Origin: AE-B3B sp964543295
GTDB lineage: Bacteria > Aerophobota > Aerophobia > Aerophobales > AE-B3A
Assembly: GCA_964543295.1 (NCBI GenBank)
Contig: CAZIXA010000009.1
Span: 8,238 to 72,237 of the forward strand
DNA: 64,000 nt
Direction: 5' to 3'
The notes under the pieces were generated by a model, which had not been told where the DNA came from, did no database searches, and saw nothing but the letters and a program-made list of their open reading frames with translations. A program made the translations under genes and the position numbers. Shown here piece after piece: positions 26,871 through 36,873 of the stretch. Position 1 is the stretch's first letter, and every line of letters begins with the position of its first letter.

Positions 26871-27058
26871 ATAATTATAATCATTTTTTAGAAAATGTCA
26901 AGGACATCAAGAACTTGCCCTGGCGGACATCAGAAGCTCCTCCGGTGATCTTAAGAATTAGATTGATGGGTTCTCGGGTAGGTTTTATGTGGGTGAGAAT
27001 GAAGACGAATTAGAGAGCATCCCTGTAGATCATAGATGCTTTAGGGATCTATTCGAGG
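26871..27058. other. intergenic stretch, no gene assigned
   Basis: No confident gene. On the plus strand a frame through 26980-27123 reads FYVGENEDELESIPVDHRCF and on to a stop, with protein-like composition, but it has no start or recognisable family and overlaps the permease fragment. It may be the end of another broken gene. Confidence 0.3.
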
Positions 27059-27355
27059 TCAAAGGAGATCTTGAGGCAAAAGGTTTTGAACCGCCCTCAG
27101 GACCCCTTGCTCTGAATCATCAATGAAAACTTTGTTGCTAAGTATTGCCCTCCAGGCAATTATCCTCACCAGATAACTTATCCATAAAGGGGTTATTATC
27201 AACATAAAAAGTAAATGTCTTCCCTTTCTTATCTTTCTCGAAATATAGTAAGCCAAGGGGTAGCTGGCGAGAATGGCCAGAGTCGATGCAATCAAAGCTA
27301 TCCTACCGCTCCTTAAAAGTATCTTGACATACGATGGCTTCTTTAAAATCTCCAA
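27059..27355 (-). pseudogene. ABC transporter permease fragment (spermidine/putrescine PotB-like)
   Basis: A fragment of about 100 residues matching the middle of a PotB/PotC-type inner-membrane permease: NYLEILKKPSYVKILLRS, two membrane helices (ALIASTLAILASYPLAYYIS and LLFMLIITPLWISYLVRI), and AWRAILSNK. The first membrane helix and signal part are absent, and after SNK the sequence becomes unrelated (DDSEQGVLRAVQ to the stop). The frame is open upstream to the end of the aminotransferase gene, so the 5' part was deleted at that junction. No ATPase or binding-protein gene is nearby. Confidence 0.7.
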
Positions 27356-27383
27356 ATAGTTGGAAAGAGTTAAAATATTTGAC

Positions 27384-28565
27384 CTAACCTATTTCTGCCC
27401 TACCAGTTACAGGCTTTTTCTTGGCAGATGTCGTCTTAACCGTAACAACCTCATCGATATTATCAAAGACCCTGTGAAATGCTTCTATATAGTATTTCAT
27501 AAGCTCCAGGGGCTGAGGATAAATGGGGTAAGGTTCAGAGCAAATCACCAGAGAATCAGCTAATAGCTTCAACGTTTCTGGATAATCGTTTGGATCATAG
27601 CTTATCTTTTCTGCATACTGGCAGCTCCAGGGACAGCCTTTGCCATAGCCTCCCTTAAGCTGGAAGAGAGTCTGACCAGGAATCGGGACAGTTTGCCAGA
27701 GGACAGCATCTACCCCCTCTGCCTGCAGGGCCTTCATCACTAGATCTCTGAACTTATCCGGTTCCATATCTAAACCCAACTCATCTGGATTTAGTCTGAT
27801 TCTGTATTTATGATAAATATGGGTCCTATAATTCCATCCCATGGTGTAGGCATTGTATTTTCTTCCCTCCTCAGGTTTAAGGAACTCTCCAAACATCCTC
27901 ACCATGTTTGCTTTACCCCTGTATTCTTCATTATTAGTAACAAAAAGGCCACCTTCTCCTCCCGGCATATTCTTGGTAGAATTTAAGCTAAAAGCTGCCA
28001 TATCACTGAAATTGCCAGTCTTTTTATCATGATACAATGCTCCATGAGACTGAGCGGCATCCTCTATCACAACGAGATGGTGCTTTTTGGCAATCTCATT
28101 TATCTCGTCCATATCTGCCGGCAGGCCATGAATGTGAACAGGCATAATAGCCTTTGTCCTGGAGCCAATCTTTTCTTCTATCTTTTTTGGATCGACATTG
28201 AAGGTCTTAGGATCGATATCCACAAAAACAGGTATGGCATTATGATGGAGGACCGCCACTGCGGAAGCTAGAAATGAAAAGGCTGAGGTAATAACCTCAT
28301 CCCCAGGTCCAAGGCCTGCTGCGGCCACCGCCATATGAAGGGCTGCTGTGCCACTATTTACAGCTATGCAGTATTTTGTCCCGATATATCTGGCAAAGTC
28401 TTCCTGGAGGCCTACCACCTCCGGAGCATAGGGACCCCACAGGATACCTCTATCTAAAACTCCCATCACCGCCTTCTTATCCTCCTGAGTAATTACTGGC
28501 CACCCTACCTTTAATTCCTCACGTACTGTCCTTTTTCCCCCAGCCATAGCTAAATCTCCCGTCAT
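27384..28565 (-). CDS. DegT/DnrJ/EryC1/StrS aminotransferase
   Basis: A 393-residue PLP-dependent aminotransferase of the sugar aminotransferase family (AHBA synthase, ArnB, StrS types). It shows AVNSGTAALHMAVAAAG near residue 75, PVHIHGLPADMDEI, VIEDAAQSHGALY, and the PLP-lysine segment FSLNSTKNMPGGEGG near residue 200. I chose the ATG at 28565, which has GGAGG at proper spacing, over the GTG one codon upstream. It is isolated from the other sugar genes by remnants. Product could be an amino sugar for surface polysaccharide or an antibiotic-like compound; nothing nearby decides. Confidence 0.92.
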   Translation of the reverse strand: MTGDLAMAGGKRTVREELKVGWPVITQEDKKAVMGVLDRGILWGPYAPEVVGLQEDFARYIGTKYCIAVNSGTAALHMAVAAAGLGPGDEVITSAFSFLASAVAVLHHNAIPVFVDIDPKTFNVDPKKIEEKIGSRTKAIMPVHIHGLPADMDEINEIAKKHHLVVIEDAAQSHGALYHDKKTGNFSDMAAFSLNSTKNMPGGEGGLFVTNNEEYRGKANMVRMFGEFLKPEEGRKYNAYTMGWNYRTHIYHKYRIRLNPDELGLDMEPDKFRDLVMKALQAEGVDAVLWQTVPIPGQTLFQLKGGYGKGCPWSCQYAEKISYDPNDYPETLKLLADSLVICSEPYPIYPQPLELMKYYIEAFHRVFDNIDEVVTVKTTSAKKKPVTGRAEIG

Positions 28566-28863
28566 CACAATACCTCCTCCCTATTTCAGAATTGTATGCC
28601 CTTTCTAGCTACGTACCTTACCCTGGGTACAAAGATATTTTTGAGAACAAGAATTGCTGCTCTCAGAGCTTCCGCATCGTCACCTAGGGTAGAAATTTAT
28701 CGAACTTTATTCACAATATTTTTAAAGTTGTCCTGTCTCCTCTTAGTATGATAAGAAATTCCTTTAATCAATCAAGCCTTTCTTCATAATTTTAAGAAAG
28801 TCGTAGCTTATTATGGCTAAAATTTAGGAGTGTCTCAGAAGGGAATAAACAACACTAAACCTC

Positions 28864-31110
28864 TTATGTCTGGATATGGTGAGATAGCGCCCTTCTCCAT
28901 AGCTTCTCTAATTCATCTAGGCCGATATCTATGAGTTTTTTCCCTTTTACACCAATGATGAGTTTATCTCCCTCTACTTTTCCTAATTTTACCAAGGGAG
29001 TTTTATTTTTATGAGCTAGATCCCTTATCTGGTTGAAATTTTCAGGACGGCAGGTGATGACAATGCGGGATTGAGTTTCACCAAAAAGTAAACCATCGGT
29101 CCTGAGGGACAATGGGAAAAAAGAGGGCAAGAGATCAATAATGGATCCAATTTTCTGATCAGAGTTCAAGATACAGCACTCAGCCAGAGTCACTGCCAAA
29201 CCACCTTCAGAGCAATCATGAGCGGAGCTTATTAAACCTACCTTGATCGCCTCAAGGCAAGTTCTTTGAACTGCTTTTTCTCTATCCAGATTGATTCGGG
29301 GTGAATCCCCCATCCTTAAGCCATGAATGAGTTTAAGATATTCACTTCCCCCCAGATCATCCTCGCACTCTCCCAAAAGGATGACTAAATCTCCTTCTCT
29401 TTTAAAATCCGGGCTGCGGTAGCGGTCCACATCCTCAAGCAAACCCAGCATCCCTACCACGGGGGTTGGATCAATGGCTCCTTTGGGATTCTCATTGTAG
29501 AAACTAACATTACCCCCCGTCACCGGGGTGCCAAGCCTGCGGCAAGACTCAGCCATTCCTTCCACGCATCTTTTAAACTGCCAAAAAATCTCTGGCTTAG
29601 TAGGACTACCAAAATTAAGGCAATTGGTGATAGCCAGGGGCTCAGCCCCAGAGCAAACCACATTTCTGGCTGCTTCTGCTACAGCAATCTTTCCCCCCTC
29701 ATAGGGATTAAGATAACAGTAAGTACCGTTGCCATCAAAGGTTAAGGCGATGGCCTTTTTCGTTCCTTTGATTCTTATAAGGACACAATCACTACCGGGA
29801 AGAAGAACGGTGTTGGTTCTCACCATATGGTCGTACTGTTGATAAACCCATTCTTTGGAGGAGATGGTGGGCGATCCGAGGAGTTTTTTCAAAACATCAT
29901 TACAGTCCGGGGATTGGGGAAGCTCTGAAATTTTAAAACTCCTGGTCCGGGATAAATACTCTGGTCTTTTCTCCTTTCTGGCATAGACCGGTGCCTCTTT
30001 AACCAGAGCCCTGGCGGGAATCTGAGCCACTATCTTATCCTTATTGAGCACCCGCAAAAGACCATCAACAGTTACCTTACCGATATTCACAGCATGAAGA
30101 TCCCACTTTCCTAAAATCTTCTTGGCCAGCTTCTCCTTTTCGCGTCTAATAATGAGAACCATCCGCTCCTGTGATTCAGACAACATTACCTCATAGGACA
30201 TCATTCCCGTCTCCCTTTTGGGCACAAGAGAGATATCTATCTCAATGCCAGAACCTCCTCTGGAGGCCATCTCGGAGCTCGAGGAGGTAAGCCCAGCTGC
30301 TCCCATATCCTGCATAGCCACCACTGCCCCGGTGTTCAAAAGCTCCAGGCAAGCTTCAACGAGTAACTTTTCCCGGAAGGGATCCCCTATCTGAACCGCA
30401 GGTCTATCTCTATCTGATTCCTCGGTCAGTTCTCGGGAGGCAAAGCTGGCCCCTCCCAGGCCATCCCGACCGGTGTCTGCGCCTACGTAAAGAACAGGAT
30501 TTCCCACCCCGGTTGCCCTAGCCTTAACGAGGTCATCTTTTCTGGCTACCCCCACACACATCACGTTCACCACGGGATTGCCCTCATAAGTCTCATCGAA
30601 ATAGACCTCCCCTCCCACTGTGGGAATGCCAATGCAATTGCCGTAAGCAGCAATTCCACCTACTACACCACTAAATAAATAACGGTTGCGGCCATTCTCT
30701 AAATGACCAAAACGGAGGGAATCAAGAAGGGCAACAGGGCGGGCACCCATGGTAAAAATATCTCTGATGATGCCTCCCACACCGGTAGCTGCACCTTGAA
30801 AGGGCTCTACTGCCGAGGGATGATTGTGGGATTCTGCCTTCATTACCACGGCTAGTCCATCACCGATATCGATAACTCCAGCATTTTCTTCCCCTGCCTT
30901 GACTAAAATGTTCTCACCCGAGGTCGGAAAGAGTTTCAAAACCGGTTTTGAACTCTTGTAACTACAATGCTCACTCCACATTACCGAAAAGATGCCGAGT
31001 TCCGTAAAATTTGGCTCACGAGAAAGAATTCCCTTGATCTTCTCGTATTCCTCCTCGGTTAGCCCATGAGCTTTTACCAGCTCCAGAGTTATTTTTTCAG
31101 GTTCTTTCAA
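28864..31110 (-). CDS. purL: phosphoribosylformylglycinamidine synthase subunit PurL
   Basis: The 748-residue small-type PurL, the ATP-dependent synthetase subunit of the PurLQS complex in purine biosynthesis. Diagnostic segments include MWSEHCSYKSSKP, KAESHNHPSAVEPFQGAATG, GQxGxQ-like DMGAAGLTSSSSEMA and HDCSEGGLAVTLAEC. It starts at a TTG placed directly after the nrdG stop, with AGAGGTG six bases upstream inside nrdG, so translation is probably coupled. Length is normal. Confidence 0.97.
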   Translation of the reverse strand: MKEPEKITLELVKAHGLTEEEYEKIKGILSREPNFTELGIFSVMWSEHCSYKSSKPVLKLFPTSGENILVKAGEENAGVIDIGDGLAVVMKAESHNHPSAVEPFQGAATGVGGIIRDIFTMGARPVALLDSLRFGHLENGRNRYLFSGVVGGIAAYGNCIGIPTVGGEVYFDETYEGNPVVNVMCVGVARKDDLVKARATGVGNPVLYVGADTGRDGLGGASFASRELTEESDRDRPAVQIGDPFREKLLVEACLELLNTGAVVAMQDMGAAGLTSSSSEMASRGGSGIEIDISLVPKRETGMMSYEVMLSESQERMVLIIRREKEKLAKKILGKWDLHAVNIGKVTVDGLLRVLNKDKIVAQIPARALVKEAPVYARKEKRPEYLSRTRSFKISELPQSPDCNDVLKKLLGSPTISSKEWVYQQYDHMVRTNTVLLPGSDCVLIRIKGTKKAIALTFDGNGTYCYLNPYEGGKIAVAEAARNVVCSGAEPLAITNCLNFGSPTKPEIFWQFKRCVEGMAESCRRLGTPVTGGNVSFYNENPKGAIDPTPVVGMLGLLEDVDRYRSPDFKREGDLVILLGECEDDLGGSEYLKLIHGLRMGDSPRINLDREKAVQRTCLEAIKVGLISSAHDCSEGGLAVTLAECCILNSDQKIGSIIDLLPSFFPLSLRTDGLLFGETQSRIVITCRPENFNQIRDLAHKNKTPLVKLGKVEGDKLIIGVKGKKLIDIGLDELEKLWRRALSHHIQT

Positions 31111-31818
31111 TTACACACCTCTAATTTCGCAGGACTCCACATAATCGGCAATTTTCTCTTTCATTTCCTCCAGTTTGTCTTTAGAATACGGCTCTATCTT
31201 TTCATATTGCTTATCGAGAGTCATCTTGGGCGCAAACTGCTGTAAGACATATTTTCTGGCACCTTCAAGGCCTCTGGCAATGGAGATGACATCTTCCTGG
31301 TCAACAAGTCCTGGAACAACGGTAGTTCTCAATTCATAATCAATATTTGAGCTTAACAAGATTTTCAGACTTTCCTTCACGGCCACAAACAGTGGCTCAT
31401 CAACAATTCCCGCTGCCTTCCTATATTTTTCCCACTCAAAGGGTGCCTTGATATCCAGAGCAAGATAGTCTACCAGACTTCTTTCCACCAAACCCCTCAA
31501 CATCCCAGGATTGGTACCATTGGTCTCAATTTCTACTAAAAAACTTTCTTTTTTGATCTTGCTCACAAAACTAGGAAGATCTTTCTCCAGCATCGGTTCT
31601 CCCCCGGTAACCGCCAGACCATCCAGCCATTTTCTTTTAGATAAGAGATGGTCTATGACCTCTTTTTCGCTGATAGAAGGAAGGCTCTGAGAATTAAGTA
31701 CCAGATCTGGATTCTGACAAAATGGGCATCTAAAATTGCAACTTCCTATAAATGCCACGGAGACGATTTTGCCCGGATATTCTATCAAAGAAGTCTTAAT
31801 AAAACCCTTAAACTCCAT
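31111..31818 (-). CDS. nrdG: anaerobic ribonucleotide reductase activase (radical SAM)
   Basis: A 235-residue radical SAM protein that installs the glycyl radical on NrdD using S-adenosylmethionine. The [4Fe-4S]-binding motif is SCNFRCPFCQNPDLV (CxxxCxxC, about residues 27-34), followed by GGEPML and EIETNGTN. It is of the longer, PflA-like activating protein type found with NrdD in many anaerobes. It lies downstream of nrdD (155 bases) and touches purL. Confidence 0.93.
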   Translation of the reverse strand: MEFKGFIKTSLIEYPGKIVSVAFIGSCNFRCPFCQNPDLVLNSQSLPSISEKEVIDHLLSKRKWLDGLAVTGGEPMLEKDLPSFVSKIKKESFLVEIETNGTNPGMLRGLVERSLVDYLALDIKAPFEWEKYRKAAGIVDEPLFVAVKESLKILLSSNIDYELRTTVVPGLVDQEDVISIARGLEGARKYVLQQFAPKMTLDKQYEKIEPYSKDKLEEMKEKIADYVESCEIRGV

Positions 31819-31973
31819 CTAAAATCTCAATTCAGATCAGTCTTATCATATTTCGCTGCAAATTTTTTTCTGTTATTTCATCAAGTTTTTCTTTTTGATT
31901 TATCTCTGGGCACTCTGCGATCTTTGCGGTGGAAGGTTACGACTTGTCACAAGAAAAGTTCATCTGTGAAAAT

Positions 31974-34091
31974 TTAGTCCAATCTTGTGGCTCCTACAGC
32001 AAGCTCCTTTTCTAAGGCTATCTTTTCTTTATATTCCAGTCTCTGCCTGAATTCTTCCTGTTTACCCTCATTCCAGTTCCTCACGGGTCTAAAGTATCCT
32101 ACCACCCGGCTGTAGACTTCCGTTTCTTTTCCACAGGTTGGACAACGAAAATGTTCCCCCACCAGATACCCATGGTCAGAGCAGATAGAATAAGTCGGCG
32201 TTATGGTAATATAGGGAAGTCTACTATTGTAGGCTATCTTTTTAAGTAATTTTTTCGCCGACTCTCCCGAGGACATCCTTTCCCCTAAGAACACATGGAA
32301 TACAGTTCCTCCAGTATATAAAGTTTGCAGCTCCTCCTGATGTTCTAAAGCTTCCATTACGTCCTCGGTCTTATTCACCGGAAGAAGAGTAGAATTGGTA
32401 TAGTAAGGAACTCCCTTGCCAGCAGTGATAATATCAGGATATTTTCTCTTATCAATTCTGGGTAGACGATAGGAAACTCCTTCCGCCGGCACCGCCTCTA
32501 GATTATAAATATGGCCTGTCTCTTCCTGAAAATCAGAAAGTTTCGCCTTCATAAATTTTAAGGTTTCTACAGCGAAACTTTTGCCTTCCTCAGAAGCTAT
32601 ATCTTTTCCCAACAGGTTTAAACAAGCCTCATTCATACCAACCGGACCAATGGTGGAGAAGTGATTTTTTAAGGTCCCTAAGTATCTTTTAGTATATGGC
32701 AAAAGGCCCCCTTTCATATTCTTTTCCACTATTTCTCTTTTCGTTTCCAGAGAAATCTTAGCCAGACCCATCAAGTATTCTAATCTTTCGAAAAATTCAT
32801 CTTTATTTTTGGAGAGATAGGCAATTCTCGGTATGTTGATAGTAACAACGCCTACACTCCCTGTGGAGTCACCTGAGCCAAAAAGTCCTCCCGTGATATT
32901 TCTATCTAATTGTCTTAAGTTTAGGCGAAGCCGACAACACATCGATCTTATATCGCTGGGATTGAGGTCACTGTTGATAAAATTCGAAAAATAACCGAGG
33001 CCGTACTTCGCCGTCATCTCAAAAAGTAGTCTTGCGTTCTCCGCTTCCCAGTCAAAATCTCGGGTTAGGTTGTAGGTGGGAATAGGAAAGGTAAAAGGCC
33101 TCCCCTTCATATCCCCTTCCGTTAAAACTTCAATGAAGGCTTTATTGATTAGGTTCATCTCCTTTTGATAATCATCATAGGTTTCCTCCAGCAGCTTCCC
33201 TCCCCAGACAATCGGCTTACGGGCAAGGTCTCTGGGAACAGTCCAGTCAAAAGTTAAATTTACAAAGGGACTTTGGCCACCCCATCTAGAAGCTATATTC
33301 ACATTGAAAACGAATTTCTGAATAGCCTGCTTAATCTCTCTATAACTTAATTTATCTTTTCTTATAAAAGGTGCCAGATAAGTATCTATGGAATTAAATG
33401 CCTGGGCTCCTGCCCATTCGTTTTGCAGGGTACCAATGAAATTCACCATTTGAAGAAGTGCGGTATCCAGATGCTTTGCTGGCTTAGATTCTATTATTCC
33501 GGGAACACCATTAAATCCTTCGTAAAGTAGTTTGCTTAAGGACCATCCTGCACAATAGCCGGTGATGCCAAAATATAAATCATGCAGGTGAATGTCGCCA
33601 TTACGGTGAGCATCCGCTATCTCCATAGAATAAATCCTATCCAGGGTATAATCAGTAACCACCGAGCCGGCTACATGGAGCATAAGCCCGGACATAGAGT
33701 ATCCTATGTTACTATTTTCCCTCACTCGCCAATCTATCTGAGAAAGATAATCACTCACTATCTTTTCTACCTCTAGAAAAGTAGTTTTAATTTTTCTCAG
33801 ACTCTCGTGCTGTTTTCGATAAAGGATATAGGCTTTGGCTGTCCGGGCGTGTCCTTCTTCAATTAAAACTTTTTCTACCAGATCCTGAACATCTTCCACG
33901 CCGGGAATCTCCCGGGGGAATTTTTCCTCCAGCAGAGCCACTACCCGATTGGATAACCTCTGGGCCAATCTCCTGTCCCTTCCCCCTACCGCCTGAGCAG
34001 CAGCCCAAATAGCCTTGGTAATTTTTTCCTTATCAAAATCAACTACTCTTCCGTCTCTTTTACGAATTTGGGCAATTTTTATAGATGTCAT
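31974..34091 (-). CDS. nrdD: anaerobic (class III) ribonucleoside-triphosphate reductase
   Basis: A 705-residue class III reductase that makes deoxynucleotides only without oxygen. The N-terminus is an ATP-cone (IRKRDGRVVDFDKEKITKAI). The core has SGLMLHVAG and FTFPIPTYNLT. Near the C-terminus are zinc-binding Cys residues (SICSDHGY and FRCPTCGKE) and the glycyl-radical region RVVGYFRPVRNWNEGKQ. The ATG has AAGGAG about 9 bases upstream. It lies between purQ and nrdG/purL, which makes it part of a mixed purine and deoxynucleotide transcript. Confidence 0.97.
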   Translation of the reverse strand: MTSIKIAQIRKRDGRVVDFDKEKITKAIWAAAQAVGGRDRRLAQRLSNRVVALLEEKFPREIPGVEDVQDLVEKVLIEEGHARTAKAYILYRKQHESLRKIKTTFLEVEKIVSDYLSQIDWRVRENSNIGYSMSGLMLHVAGSVVTDYTLDRIYSMEIADAHRNGDIHLHDLYFGITGYCAGWSLSKLLYEGFNGVPGIIESKPAKHLDTALLQMVNFIGTLQNEWAGAQAFNSIDTYLAPFIRKDKLSYREIKQAIQKFVFNVNIASRWGGQSPFVNLTFDWTVPRDLARKPIVWGGKLLEETYDDYQKEMNLINKAFIEVLTEGDMKGRPFTFPIPTYNLTRDFDWEAENARLLFEMTAKYGLGYFSNFINSDLNPSDIRSMCCRLRLNLRQLDRNITGGLFGSGDSTGSVGVVTINIPRIAYLSKNKDEFFERLEYLMGLAKISLETKREIVEKNMKGGLLPYTKRYLGTLKNHFSTIGPVGMNEACLNLLGKDIASEEGKSFAVETLKFMKAKLSDFQEETGHIYNLEAVPAEGVSYRLPRIDKRKYPDIITAGKGVPYYTNSTLLPVNKTEDVMEALEHQEELQTLYTGGTVFHVFLGERMSSGESAKKLLKKIAYNSRLPYITITPTYSICSDHGYLVGEHFRCPTCGKETEVYSRVVGYFRPVRNWNEGKQEEFRQRLEYKEKIALEKELAVGATRLD

Positions 34092-34103
34092 CTCTCATTC
34101 TCC

Positions 34104-34805
34104 TTATTCAAATTTTCCTTCCATACTTTTTATCACTGACTCAAAAATGAGTCTACCATCCTCTGAACCAAGAATGGACTCAGATGCTCTTTCAGGATGG
34201 GGCATCATACCCATAATATTGCCGTCTTTATTGCAGATACCAGCTATAGCCTCCTTTGATCCATTAGGATTGGACTCCTCAGAGACAGTTCCATCCTCAC
34301 TGCAATATCTAAAAATAATTTGATTATTTTTCCTCAATTCCTGGAGGGTCTCATCATCCGCATAGTAATTTCCTTCAATATGAGCAATAGGGATCTTAAG
34401 AACCTGTCCTCTACGACATAGGTTGGTGTAAGGGGTTTGGGGGTTCTCTACCCGAATATGGATAAATTTACAGACAAACTGAAGATTCTTATTCCTGATC
34501 ACGGCCCCGGGTAATAGACCCGCCTCAAGCAGAATCTGGAATCCGTTACATATCCCTATCACCAACCCTCCTTCTCGGGCATAAGCTTCCACCAAACTCA
34601 TCACTGGAGAAAACCTGGCTATAGCTCCGGTACGAAGATAATCCCCATAGGAAAAGCCCCCGGGAAGAATAACACAGTCATAACCAGCCAGATTTTTTTC
34701 TTTATGCCAGACAAAATCAACCTCTTTCCCCAATAGGTGCTTAACCACCCAGTAGCAGTCATAGTCACAGTTTGAGCCAGGAAAAACAACTACTCCAAAC
34801 CTCAT
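34104..34805 (-). CDS. purQ: phosphoribosylformylglycinamidine synthase subunit PurQ
   Basis: A 233-residue class I glutamine amidotransferase that feeds ammonia to PurL. The nucleophile Cys lies in LVIGICNGFQILLEAGLLPG and the catalytic His in MGMMPHPERASE. The N-terminus MRFGVVVFPGSNCDYD is typical. The ATG at 34805 overlaps the purS stop as ATGA; a GTG three codons upstream is in frame but poorly placed relative to the GAGGAG box. Confidence 0.96.
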   Translation of the reverse strand: MRFGVVVFPGSNCDYDCYWVVKHLLGKEVDFVWHKEKNLAGYDCVILPGGFSYGDYLRTGAIARFSPVMSLVEAYAREGGLVIGICNGFQILLEAGLLPGAVIRNKNLQFVCKFIHIRVENPQTPYTNLCRRGQVLKIPIAHIEGNYYADDETLQELRKNNQIIFRYCSEDGTVSEESNPNGSKEAIAGICNKDGNIMGMMPHPERASESILGSEDGRLIFESVIKSMEGKFE

Positions 34806-35059
34806 TTTCCACACTTCTCCTCAATTTCATACCTATAATCCTCAATAACCGGATTGGCTAAAAGTTTAGCACACATCTGCTTTAAATCACTTTCCGCTTT
34901 CTCTTTATCTTTAGTATTCAGCCTCATCTGAATGTATTTCCCCATGCGTACATTAGAAATGCCTTTATATCCCAGTGACTCCAGAGCTCCCTTTATAGTT
35001 ATCCCCTGAGGATCAACTACTCCTTCTTTGAAAGTAATATATATCTTTGCTTCAAACAC
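34802..35059 (-). CDS. purS: phosphoribosylformylglycinamidine synthase subunit PurS
   Basis: The 85-residue small subunit that bridges PurL and PurQ. It has the family pattern: YITFKEGVVDPQGITIKGAL, GYKGISNVRMGKYIQM and CAKLLANPVIEDYRYEI. It starts with GTG and overlaps purQ by four bases. Together with purQ and purL it completes the three-part FGAM synthase. Confidence 0.95.
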   Translation of the reverse strand: MFEAKIYITFKEGVVDPQGITIKGALESLGYKGISNVRMGKYIQMRLNTKDKEKAESDLKQMCAKLLANPVIEDYRYEIEEKCGK

Positions 35060-35144
35060 CTCATTCCCCTATCTTTACCCCGTTAGAAAGAAGGATCTGT
35101 CCACCCCCTCCGTTGAAGATGTTGTCTCTAACGGTGTTTATCTC

Positions 35145-36698
35145 TTACTCCCATTCGATGGTGCTGGGAGGCTTAGAACTAATGTCGTAGACCACCCGGT
35201 TTACCCCTTTTACCTCATTAATGATACGGTGAGAAATCCTTTCCAAGAGATCATAAGGAACCCTGGCCCAATCAGCCGTCATCCCATCCAGACTGGTGAC
35301 GATTCGCAAAGCCACAGTATATTCGTAGGTGCGCTCATCCCCCATTACTCCCACACTTTTTATGGGTAGGAGTAAGGCAAATGACTGCCAGATTTCCGGG
35401 AACTTCTCATATTTTTGCATCTCCGCCGTAACTATTGCGTCAGCCTCACGGAGAATTTGGAGCCGCGGTCTGGTAACTTCTCCCATAATCCTCACCGCAA
35501 GACCCGGGCCCGGGAAAGGCTGTCGATTCAAAATCTTTTCTGGCAACCCCAATTGCTTAGCCAGAATCCTCACCTCATCCTTAAATAGATCCTTTAAAGG
35601 TTCGAGAAGCTTAAAATGAAGATCACTGGGGAGACCTCCCACATTATGATGGCTTTTGATCGTAGCTGATGGCCCACCTTTTGCCGAGCGACTCTCAATC
35701 ACATCTGGATATAGAGTGCCTTGAGCGAGAAACTCCACCTTACCCATTTTCCTGGCTTCCTCTCTAAAGACCCCAATAAATTCCTCACCAATAACCTTTC
35801 TTTTTCTCTCCGGATCAGATATTCCAGCTAATTTGCTCAAGAACCTCTCCCCTGCCTCCACATAATGCAGGTTCAGGTGAAAGTGACGAGTAAAGGTATT
35901 GATCACCTCCTCTACCTCCCCCTGACGGAGAAGACCATTGTTGACAAAAACACATCCCAATCTGTCTCCAATGGCCCTGTCCACCAATACGGCCGTCACT
36001 GACGAATCCACCCCTCCACTTAAACCGCAGATAACTTTTTGGTTGCCCACCTTCTTTCTCATCCTCTCCAGCGAATAATCAATGAAGGAACTCATGGTCC
36101 ACTGGGGGGAGCATTCGCATATCTTAAAGAGAAAATTCTGAATCATCTTTTTTCCCTGTGGAGTATGGGCAACCTCGGGATGGAATTGAACTCCATAGAA
36201 TCTGCGTTTCTTGTCTCTCATACTAGCTACAGGGCAATTTTCGGTACGGGCAATTACCTCGAAGCCGGAAGGAAGTTTGGCTACTCGATCCCCATGGCTC
36301 ATCCAGGCAATCAGAGGAGACTTCAGTCCGTAGAATAGATCTTCATCCTCCCCTATGGTAAGCTCGCTTTTTCCATATTCCCTTTTCTTAGCCGAAGCAA
36401 CCTCACCCCCTAAAAGCCAAGCCAGAAGCTGCATGCCATAGCAGATTCCTAAAACAGGGATTCCTAATTCAAGAATCTTTCGATGGGGAAAGGGAGCTCC
36501 TTTTTGGGCCACACTGGCCGGACCACCGGATAAGATGATACCCTTAGGATTTAGGCTGACCAATTCAGAAGGCGTTATATTAAAGGGAAAAAACTCACAG
36601 TAAACTTTGCTTTCCCTCACCCGGCGGGCAATAAGCTGATTGTACTGGGAGCCAAAATCAAGAATGGCTATCATCTCCCCAAAAAGTTTGTCAGACAT
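35145..36698 (-). CDS. guaA: GMP synthase (glutamine-hydrolysing)
   Basis: A 517-residue GMP synthase converting XMP to GMP. The N-terminal amidotransferase shows AILDFGSQYNQLIARRVRE, VLGICYGMQ with the nucleophilic Cys, and YGVQFHPEV. The ATP-pyrophosphatase part has VICGLSGGVDSSVTAVL, and the dimerisation domain ends ISSKPPSTIEWE. I chose the ATG at 36698 (GGGAG seven bases upstream) over a TTG at 36722 that reads into the hisH remnant. It heads the minus-strand nucleotide block. Confidence 0.96.
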   Translation of the reverse strand: MSDKLFGEMIAILDFGSQYNQLIARRVRESKVYCEFFPFNITPSELVSLNPKGIILSGGPASVAQKGAPFPHRKILELGIPVLGICYGMQLLAWLLGGEVASAKKREYGKSELTIGEDEDLFYGLKSPLIAWMSHGDRVAKLPSGFEVIARTENCPVASMRDKKRRFYGVQFHPEVAHTPQGKKMIQNFLFKICECSPQWTMSSFIDYSLERMRKKVGNQKVICGLSGGVDSSVTAVLVDRAIGDRLGCVFVNNGLLRQGEVEEVINTFTRHFHLNLHYVEAGERFLSKLAGISDPERKRKVIGEEFIGVFREEARKMGKVEFLAQGTLYPDVIESRSAKGGPSATIKSHHNVGGLPSDLHFKLLEPLKDLFKDEVRILAKQLGLPEKILNRQPFPGPGLAVRIMGEVTRPRLQILREADAIVTAEMQKYEKFPEIWQSFALLLPIKSVGVMGDERTYEYTVALRIVTSLDGMTADWARVPYDLLERISHRIINEVKGVNRVVYDISSKPPSTIEWE

Positions 36699-36714
36699 TA
36701 ACCTACTCCCTGAA

Positions 36715-36873
36715 TCATACAATCCCTAAAGGCCCCCCTCCAGGCAGGACCACTCCCTCGGAATTAAGAATCTTTCCGGCACTACTGGTAACCAGAGCTT
36801 CTTCTCCCACCTTTTGCAGAGCTTTCTCTACACTTCTCAAGTTTCCCATTCCATAATCAACGACGGCTATCAT
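36715..36873 (-). pseudogene. 5' fragment of hisH (IGP synthase glutamine amidotransferase)
   Basis: A 52-codon frame reading MIAVVDYGMGNLRSVEKALQ, then VTSSAGKILNSEGVVLPGGG and a stop. This is the conserved start of HisH (MIAVVDYGMGNLxSV...VVLPGVGAF), which normally has about 205 residues and would continue to the catalytic Cys. Only the first quarter remains, fused to the guaA upstream region. No other his gene is nearby. Confidence 0.75.
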
